From contig CAWHBM010000001.1 in NCBI GenBank assembly GCA_963827725.1, forward strand, positions 1,426,001 to 1,490,000: a stretch of 64,000 nt of DNA. The letters run 5' to 3'. Position numbers and translations under genes: made by a program. Numbering within the stretch: position 1 is the stretch's first letter; the number at the start of each line of letters is the position of its first letter. This DNA comes from VAXT01 sp963827725. Lineage in GTDB: Bacteria; Actinomycetota; Thermoleophilia; Gaiellales; Gaiellaceae. A model generated the notes under the pieces. The model was not told where the DNA came from, did not search any database, and saw only the letters and a program-made list of their open reading frames with translations. Below, one piece after another: positions 58,995 through 64,000 of the stretch.

Positions 58995-59085
58995 AGCCCA
59001 TTGGCGGATCTCAGACCCGCCGGGAGGGCATGGTCCGAGTACCGCACCGGTCGATTCCGAAACAGCCCGAAGCGGAGCGAGGGAG

Positions 59086-60180
59086 CTAGGGGTCGCGCAG
59101 GAACGACGGCACTTCGAGCACGTCGTCCGGAAGGTCGAAGGCTCCCTCTTCCGCCGACGGCGGAGCGGAGCGCGCTGCGGCGCCTTCCTCAGCGGGCCGC
59201 TCCTCGCGGCGACGCCGGCGATACCGCTCAGGGCCGAAGCCGGTGGCGATCACGGTCACGCGCACCTCGTCCTTGAGGGCGTGGTCGATGACGGCGCCGA
59301 AGATGACGTTCGCGTTCTGGTCGGCGGCGCCGGTCACGACCTCAGCCGCCTCGTTCACCTCGAAGAGCCCCATGTCCGGGCCGCCGGTGACGTTCAGGAG
59401 GATTCCGGTCGCGCCTTCGATCGACGCCTCGAGCAGCGGCGAGGAGACGGCCGAGCGTGCGGCCTCTCCAGCGCGGTTCTCGCCGGATGCGATCCCGATT
59501 CCCATCAGCGCCGAGCCGGCGTCGCGCATGATCGTGCGCACGTCGGCGAAGTCGAGGTTGACGAGGCCGGGAATCGTGATCAGGTCGGTGATCCCCTGGA
59601 CGCCCTGGCGCAGCACGTCGTCGGCCAGCCGGAAAGCGTCCACGATCGACGTGTCCTTGTCGACGACCTGGAGCAGCCGATCGTTCTCGATCACGATCAG
59701 CGTGTCGACGTGCTCGCGAAGATCCCGGATCCCGAGCTCGGCCTGCTCGGCTCGCTTCCGGCCCTCGAACGAGAACGGTCGCGTGACCACGCCGACGGTG
59801 ATCGCTTCGAGCTCGCGCGAGATCTCGGCCACGGTAGGTGCAGCGCCGGTCCCTGTGCCGCCGCCCTCGCCGGCGGTGACGAAGACCATGTCGGCGCCCT
59901 TGAGCGCTTCCTTCAGCTCGTCGCGGCTCTCGTGTGCGGCTGCTTTCCCGACCTCCGGGTTCGCGCCTGCGCCAAGGCCGCGGGTCCCGTCGGTTCCGAT
60001 CTGGAGCTTGACGTCGGCGTCCGTCATCAGGAGCGCCTGGGCGTCCGTGTTGACGGCGATGAACTCGCATCCCGTCAGCCCCGCGTCGACCATGCGGTTG
60101 ACGGCGTTGGAGCCGCCGCCGCCGACGCCGGCGACCTTCAGGACTGCGAGGAATTTCTGGGACGGATCGCGCATGCTCAC
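59086..60180 (-). CDS. ftsZ: cell division protein FtsZ
   Basis: Tubulin-like GTPase forming the division ring. The core has KVAGVGGGGSNAVNRMV, the GTP signature GEGGGTGTGAAP, NLDFADVRTIM and GIGIASGENRAGEAAR. A short linker leads to the conserved C-terminal peptide DDVLEVPSFLRD that binds partners. I use GTG 60180, which has GAGG nine bases upstream; ATG 60174 and TTG 60195 are alternatives that change only the tail. A consensus promoter lies upstream. No sepF gene follows; a gcv operon does. Confidence 0.96.
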   Translation of the reverse strand: MSMRDPSQKFLAVLKVAGVGGGGSNAVNRMVDAGLTGCEFIAVNTDAQALLMTDADVKLQIGTDGTRGLGAGANPEVGKAAAHESRDELKEALKGADMVFVTAGEGGGTGTGAAPTVAEISRELEAITVGVVTRPFSFEGRKRAEQAELGIRDLREHVDTLIVIENDRLLQVVDKDTSIVDAFRLADDVLRQGVQGITDLITIPGLVNLDFADVRTIMRDAGSALMGIGIASGENRAGEAARSAVSSPLLEASIEGATGILLNVTGGPDMGLFEVNEAAEVVTGAADQNANVIFGAVIDHALKDEVRVTVIATGFGPERYRRRRREERPAEEGAAARSAPPSAEEGAFDLPDDVLEVPSFLRDP

Positions 60181-60239
60181 GTTGCTATACCTCAACCTTT
60201 AGTGGAGCGTAGGGTACGGGCCGGACGAAAGACCGCCCC

Positions 60240-60268
60240 AGCGTACGCGCCCCCAACCCGCCTGTCAA
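60240..60268 (-). promoter_or_regulatory. ftsZ promoter TTGACA-17-TACGCT
   Basis: On the minus strand a perfect -35 TTGACA (60268-60263), a 17-base spacer and TACGCT (60245-60240). It would give a leader of about 50 bases. This is the best match to a housekeeping promoter in the window and contrasts with the leaderless genes. Confidence 0.65.
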
Positions 60269-60319
60269 CGCGATATCGACTACCGAAGACTAACTCTCTA
60301 GTTGAGACTTGAGGGTTGC

Positions 60320-61115
60320 TCAGCCGACGACGGCTCGCTCCACGACACTGACGTCCACGTAGCGCGCCTCGCCTTCGACGGCCGCGAGAACCTTTCGTGC
60401 AACCGCGAGTTGAAGCGGAAGGTCATCGGCGGGGCCGAGGCGCAGCTCCGTCCCTCCACGCAGGACGAGCGCGAGTTCGCCATCGACACTCCGCGCCTCT
60501 CCAGCCTGGGCGAACAGACGCTTGTCGGCCGTGAGCACCCGACCGAGAACGCGCGCAGGCTCCAGGGCAGCATCATCCGTCAGCAACGCGCCGTTGCCGG
60601 GCACTGATGTGTCCGCCACCCAGATCCTCGGGAGCGACCACGCGCGGGGGTCGTCGAGTCTTTCGAGCACTCTCCCCCGCTCCGTCACGAGCCATGCTTC
60701 CGGCCCTCGTCGCAGAACAGCCACCGGCCGCTCGGCCGAGACGACGATCCGAGCCGTATGCGGAAATGCCCGGTCGTACGAGATGAGGCTCACATCGGGG
60801 AGCCCCTTCAGGTGCCGGTCGATGGCAGCAGCGTCAACCGAGAGCAGGCTTCGGCCTTCGAGTGGGCGAAGCGCCTCGTCGACGCGTGCGACGACGGAGG
60901 GGCGCACGCCCGTCACCTCGACCTGATGGACGGCGAACATCGACGTCTCGCGCGCTGCGACGTAGCCGCCGACCGCGAGCCCGATCAGGGCGAAGCCGAC
61001 GAGCAGCGACCGGCCCGGAGGGCAGGAAGCGGGCAATCGAGATCGGCACAGCGACGCGCCGACTCGGCAGCGCGAGGACGGAGGGTCGCGGACGTGGCTT
61101 GCGAGCCGCAGGCAC
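60320..61115 (-). CDS. ftsQ: cell division protein FtsQ, with an apparent frameshift after the N-terminal tail
   Basis: Divisome membrane protein with one helix (SLLVGFALIGLAVGGYVAA) and an external POTRA domain (SMFAVHQVEVTGVRPSVVARVDEAL). The basic cytoplasmic N-terminus is encoded in another frame from GTG 61115 (PAARKPRPRPSVLALPSRRV, then SIARFLPSG) and joins the main frame if one C is removed at 61012-61016 (GGGCCGG to GGGCGG). Without that, translation could only begin at TTG 61036, leaving almost no cytoplasmic tail. Located between murB and ftsZ as expected. Confidence 0.82.
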
Positions 61116-61154
61116 GCACCCTGTGTTCGGCGCCGCCGGCGGAAGCCCTACTCT

Positions 61155-62036
61155 CTAATCGACGGCCGTAAGCTCGATCGCCCCGACGAAGCGGACCTCG
61201 CGCTCGAGCTCGACGCCGAACTGCTCGAGGGCTCGCCGGCGCGCCTCGGTCATGAGCGCGAGCGCGTCCACAGCGGTTCCGTCACCTGCGTTCTCGATGA
61301 AGTTCGCGTGCCGCGGGGAGATCTGGGCTCCGCCGATCTGGTGGCCCTTGAGCCCACAGGCTTCGAGCATCCGCCCGGCACTGAGCTCGTGCTGGGGGTT
61401 CTTGAAGACGCTCCCGAAAGTGCGCTTGTTCGTCGGCTGGGCGGCCTTTCGCTGCGCCTGGAGCTCGGCAACGGTCGCCTTGATCTCTTCTGGAGGACGG
61501 GGCTCGAGCCGAAACTCGGCGCGGGCAACGACCTCGCCTGGAAGCAGCCCCGAACGCCGGTATTCGAGCCCGAGCTCGGTGGGCGTGCGCCACTCGGAGC
61601 CTCCGGCAGAGACGACGAGCGCCCGCTCGAGAATCCCCTTCCAGTCCCCGCCGTAGGCGCCGGCGTTCATCTGCACGCCCCCGCCGACGGTTCCGGGGAT
61701 CGCGCAGGCGAACTCGAACCCGCCGAGACCCGCCGCCCGGGCCCGGTGGAGGCAGACTGCGTTCGCGGCCCCGCCGCCTGCGTCGAGCAGTCCGTCTCCG
61801 GCGCGAGCGTCGGCCAGTTCCCCTTCGAGCCGAAGCACGAGGGCGTCCACCCCGTCGTCGGCGATGAGGAGATTCGATCCGAGGCCGATCGTGAAGACGT
61901 CCATTCCCTGCTCGCCCGCCCAGACGAGGGCCTCCTGGAGCTCCTCGACCGTGCCGGGCCTCGCGAAGTGACGGGCGGGGCCGCCGATCCCAACTGTGGT
62001 CAGGCGTCCGAGCGGGACGTTCTCCTCGATCTTCAT
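61155..62036 (-). CDS. murB: UDP-N-acetylenolpyruvoylglucosamine reductase
   Basis: FAD-dependent reduction giving UDP-MurNAc for peptidoglycan. 293 residues: TTVGIGGPARHFARPGTVEEL, GLGSNLLIADDG, CAIPGTVGGGVQMNAGAYGGD, and RTFGSVFKNPQHELSAGRMLE with the catalytic serine. It lacks the extra Tyr-loop, so type II-like. The ATG overlaps the murC stop codon. Confidence 0.95.
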   Translation of the reverse strand: MKIEENVPLGRLTTVGIGGPARHFARPGTVEELQEALVWAGEQGMDVFTIGLGSNLLIADDGVDALVLRLEGELADARAGDGLLDAGGGAANAVCLHRARAAGLGGFEFACAIPGTVGGGVQMNAGAYGGDWKGILERALVVSAGGSEWRTPTELGLEYRRSGLLPGEVVARAEFRLEPRPPEEIKATVAELQAQRKAAQPTNKRTFGSVFKNPQHELSAGRMLEACGLKGHQIGGAQISPRHANFIENAGDGTAVDALALMTEARRRALEQFGVELEREVRFVGAIELTAVD

Positions 62037-63217
62037 GCGAGCTTCTCGAGCAGGAGTGGAACGGCGCGGTCGACATCGCCGGCACCGACGGTCAATGCGA
62101 CGTCGCCCGGCCGTGCGTGGCTCGCGACGAAGCTCGCCCCCTCCTCGATGCTCGGCGTCCAGCCGAGGGTCATCCCGGGACGGGCGTCGGCAACAGCGTC
62201 GACGACGAGCTTCCCGCTCACGCCCTCGATCGGCTGCTCACGGGCCTGGTAGATCTCGGTGACCGCCACGACGTCGGCCGCAGCGAGCGCCCGACCAAGC
62301 TCGTGCGCCAGGTGTCGGGTGCGCGAAGGAAGATGCGGCTGGAAGAGCACGAGCACCCGGCCGCCGTTGCGCACGGCGGCGATCGTTGCGGCAATCTCGG
62401 CCGGGTGGTGCGCGTAGTCGTCCAGCACCGTGACTCCGCCCGCCTCGCCACGCCTCTCCAGGCGGCGCCCCGCGCCCGCGAACTCCGCGAGGTGAGGGCC
62501 TGCTTCCTCGGGTGACACGCCCGCGAGCTCGAGCGCTGCGAGCGCTGCGGCAGCGTTGCGGCGATTGTGCTCCCCGGGCACGGCCAGCTTGACGTCGGCG
62601 GGCGGGAGCGCATCGCCGCGAACGACCTGGGGAACCTCGGCGAGCCAGCGCTCGAAGAGCTGCTCCACTTCGGCGCGAGACGCGAACTCCGAGTGGTGAT
62701 CGAGGTCGACGTTCGTGACGACCGCGATCTTCGGACGGAGCTGCTCGATCGTGCGATCGGACTCGTCACCTTCAACCACGAGCCACCCCGACCCGGCCCG
62801 CGCGTTGCCGCCGAGCTGCGGGACCTCGCCGCCGATCAGGAACGCGGGATCCAGGCCGAGGCGGTCGAGCACGAAGGCGATCATCGCCGCCGTCGTCGTC
62901 TTTCCGTGCGCGCCCGCGACCACGATCGAGTCCTGCTGCGAGACGAGCTCGGCGAGAAGCTCCGCGCGGGTCAAGCCGGGTACCTGGCCGGCAAAGGCCG
63001 TGGAGACGACGGCCTCGAAGCCATCCGGTGCAGCCTCCAACTCGTCCGAGACGGTCACCGGAATCCCCGCCGCGCGCACGTGCTCGAGGTACGGCGTCTC
63101 GTACCGGTCCCAGCCGGCGACCTCGGCTCCCCAGGCCTTCGCAAGCACGGCGTACCCCGACAGGCCCGCCCCGCCGATCCCGACGAAGAAGAGCCGGCGG
63201 TCAGCCAGCGAGGGCAA
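62033..63217 (-). CDS. murC: UDP-N-acetylmuramate--L-alanine ligase
   Basis: ATP-dependent addition of L-Ala to UDP-MurNAc. 394 residues, shorter than the usual 450-490. It shows the N-terminal FFVGIGGAGLSGYAVL, the P-loop VAGAHGKTTTAAM, DESDRTIEQLRPKIAVVTNVDLDHH, AVPGEHNRRNAAAALA and DDYAHHPAEI. The start is TTG 63217, six bases after GGAGG and overlapping the murG end; it gives the conserved start. An earlier start at 63259 would be entirely inside murG and has no ribosome site. Confidence 0.94.
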   Translation of the reverse strand: MPSLADRRLFFVGIGGAGLSGYAVLAKAWGAEVAGWDRYETPYLEHVRAAGIPVTVSDELEAAPDGFEAVVSTAFAGQVPGLTRAELLAELVSQQDSIVVAGAHGKTTTAAMIAFVLDRLGLDPAFLIGGEVPQLGGNARAGSGWLVVEGDESDRTIEQLRPKIAVVTNVDLDHHSEFASRAEVEQLFERWLAEVPQVVRGDALPPADVKLAVPGEHNRRNAAAALAALELAGVSPEEAGPHLAEFAGAGRRLERRGEAGGVTVLDDYAHHPAEIAATIAAVRNGGRVLVLFQPHLPSRTRHLAHELGRALAAADVVAVTEIYQAREQPIEGVSGKLVVDAVADARPGMTLGWTPSIEEGASFVASHARPGDVALTVGAGDVDRAVPLLLEKLA

Positions 63218-64000
63218 TGAGCTCCTCCGCGATCTGCTCGGCGGCGTCGGGCCGGGCAACGCGCTTCATAGCAGCGCCCATCTCCTTCAGTCGACTCGCG
63301 TCTCCCAGCAGAGAGCGCGCGAGATCGGGGACGCGCCCGAGCTCGGTCTCCGGAACCGTGATCGCGCCGCCTGTCCGTTCGAAGAAGGCCGCGTTTTTCG
63401 CCTGGTGATCCGCGGTCGCGAACGGATAGGGCACGAGGATGGCCGGCTTCCCGGCGGCAGCAACCTCCCACACCGACCCGCCCGCGCGCGCGACAACCAG
63501 GTCCGCTGCCGCGATTGCGGCTCCGAACTCGTCGGTGAACGGCAACAGCTTGTAGTCGTCGCGCGTGATGCGCGCGCGCAGCCGCTCGTAGTCACGCTCG
63601 CCGCTCAGGTGGAGGACGGCAGGGCCTGTCGCGCCGAACGTCTCGGCCACGAGGTCGTTCAGGCTGGCGGCTCCCTGGCTCCCGCCGAAGACGAGGAGGA
63701 CGGGCGCGCGCGGCGGCAGATCGAAGGCCCGCCGGCCCTCCGCGCGCGAGGGTGCGCGGTTCCGAGCAGGGATGGGGCGCCCGGTGACCCGGTACTTCGG
63801 CCCGTCGCGCCCCTCGATCGGGAACGAGAGGAAGATGCGCCGGGCGAACGGCGCCGCGAGCCGGTTCGCAAGCCCGAGGTGCGCGTCGGCCTCCATGAGC
63901 GCGGCCGGGATGCCCAGCCGCGACGCGGCATAGACCATCGGCCCCGCCACGTAGCCACCGCCGCCGAGCACGACGTCCGGCTCCCGCTCTCTGAGGATCC
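63201..64000 (-). CDS. murG: MurG glycosyltransferase, C-terminal part
   Basis: UDP-GlcNAc transferase making lipid II from lipid I at the inner membrane face. The 5' end lies beyond base 64000. The visible 266 codons include REPDVVLGGGGYVAGPMVYA, HLGLANRLAAPFARRIFLSF, LLVFGGSQGAASLND and the UDP-sugar site VARAGGSVWEVAAAGKPAILVPYPFATADHQAKNA, all MurG hallmarks. It overlaps murC by 17 bases. Confidence 0.95.
   Translation of the reverse strand, partial: ILREREPDVVLGGGGYVAGPMVYAASRLGIPAALMEADAHLGLANRLAAPFARRIFLSFPIEGRDGPKYRVTGRPIPARNRAPSRAEGRRAFDLPPRAPVLLVFGGSQGAASLNDLVAETFGATGPAVLHLSGERDYERLRARITRDDYKLLPFTDEFGAAIAAADLVVARAGGSVWEVAAAGKPAILVPYPFATADHQAKNAAFFERTGGAITVPETELGRVPDLARSLLGDASRLKEMGAAMKRVARPDAAEQIAEELIALAG

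Noticed and set aside
58783..59085. Glycine riboswitch upstream of gcvT.
   Set aside because: The expected place was checked on the minus strand; the conserved aptamer cores (CCGAAGG-type loop with GGA and CUGG-type segments) are not present. The palindrome has a different architecture.
63218..63259. Longer murC starting at 63259.
   Set aside because: The extra 14 residues (PGPTPPSRSRRSS) are an out-of-frame reading of murG, and the GGAGG ribosome site points to TTG 63217.

Overview
This is a contiguous, very GC-rich bacterial chromosome segment that reads as core actinobacterial genome. The closest match I can argue for is the class Thermoleophilia (Gaiellales or Solirubrobacterales type). 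The reasons are the recN-nadK-tlyA-isoprenoid-nusB-acc-efp-aro order, a SigB-type sigma factor behind an RsbW-like protein, murG-murC-murB-ftsQ-ftsZ, MnmA with an extra N-terminal domain, and many GTG/TTG starts. The class assignment is inference. I see no prophage, IS transposase, CRISPR array or integron.

Layout. 1-15.3 kb is one long minus-strand housekeeping run: recN (partial), nadK, tlyA, polyprenyl synthase, nusB, accC plus an odd carboxyltransferase/BCCP fusion, efp, pepP, the shikimate genes aroQ, aroKB, aroC and aroE, mltG, ruvX and alaS. 15.4-24.5 kb carries sigB/rsbW, mnmA, a 6S RNA gene, rlpA, two paralogous proline-rich membrane proteins, a DivIVA-like coiled coil, aspS, hisS and a metallo-hydrolase. 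25.3-30.9 kb is a histidine utilisation operon (ftcD, hutH, a tiny membrane protein, hutU, hutI). 30.9-42.3 kb is mixed: two methyltransferases, a uracil-DNA-glycosylase-like protein, a heterodimeric ABC exporter, two tRNAs, a CHASE2 cyclase, a FecR-like secreted protein and an aquaporin. 42.3-54.4 kb has two metallopeptidases, a response regulator, gltX, nfo, a Ca2+/H+ antiporter and threonine aldolase. 54.4-58.8 kb is the glycine cleavage operon gcvT-H-PA-PB. 59-64 kb is ftsZ, ftsQ, murB, murC and murG (partial).

Regulation seen in the sequence. At many genes a TANNNT hexamer lies 6-7 bases before the start codon, which implies leaderless mRNAs. Often that hexamer overlaps the TAG stop codon of the gene upstream. 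At three divergent gene pairs a single 7-mer of form TANNNTA supplies a -10 element to both strands. Two of these pairs are separated by only 17 bases and have identical geometry.

Other non-coding structure. Two copies of a multi-hairpin repeat show compensatory base changes; one copy is flanked by 11-bp direct repeats and extends GcvPB in frame. A 164-bp near-palindrome lies upstream of gcvT. A roughly 60-bp element is shared downstream of two DNA repair genes. Four genes (two methyltransferases, the FecR-like protein and ftsQ) carry apparent single-base frameshifts. Because one of them is an essential division gene, residual sequencing or assembly indels are at least as likely as real mutations.
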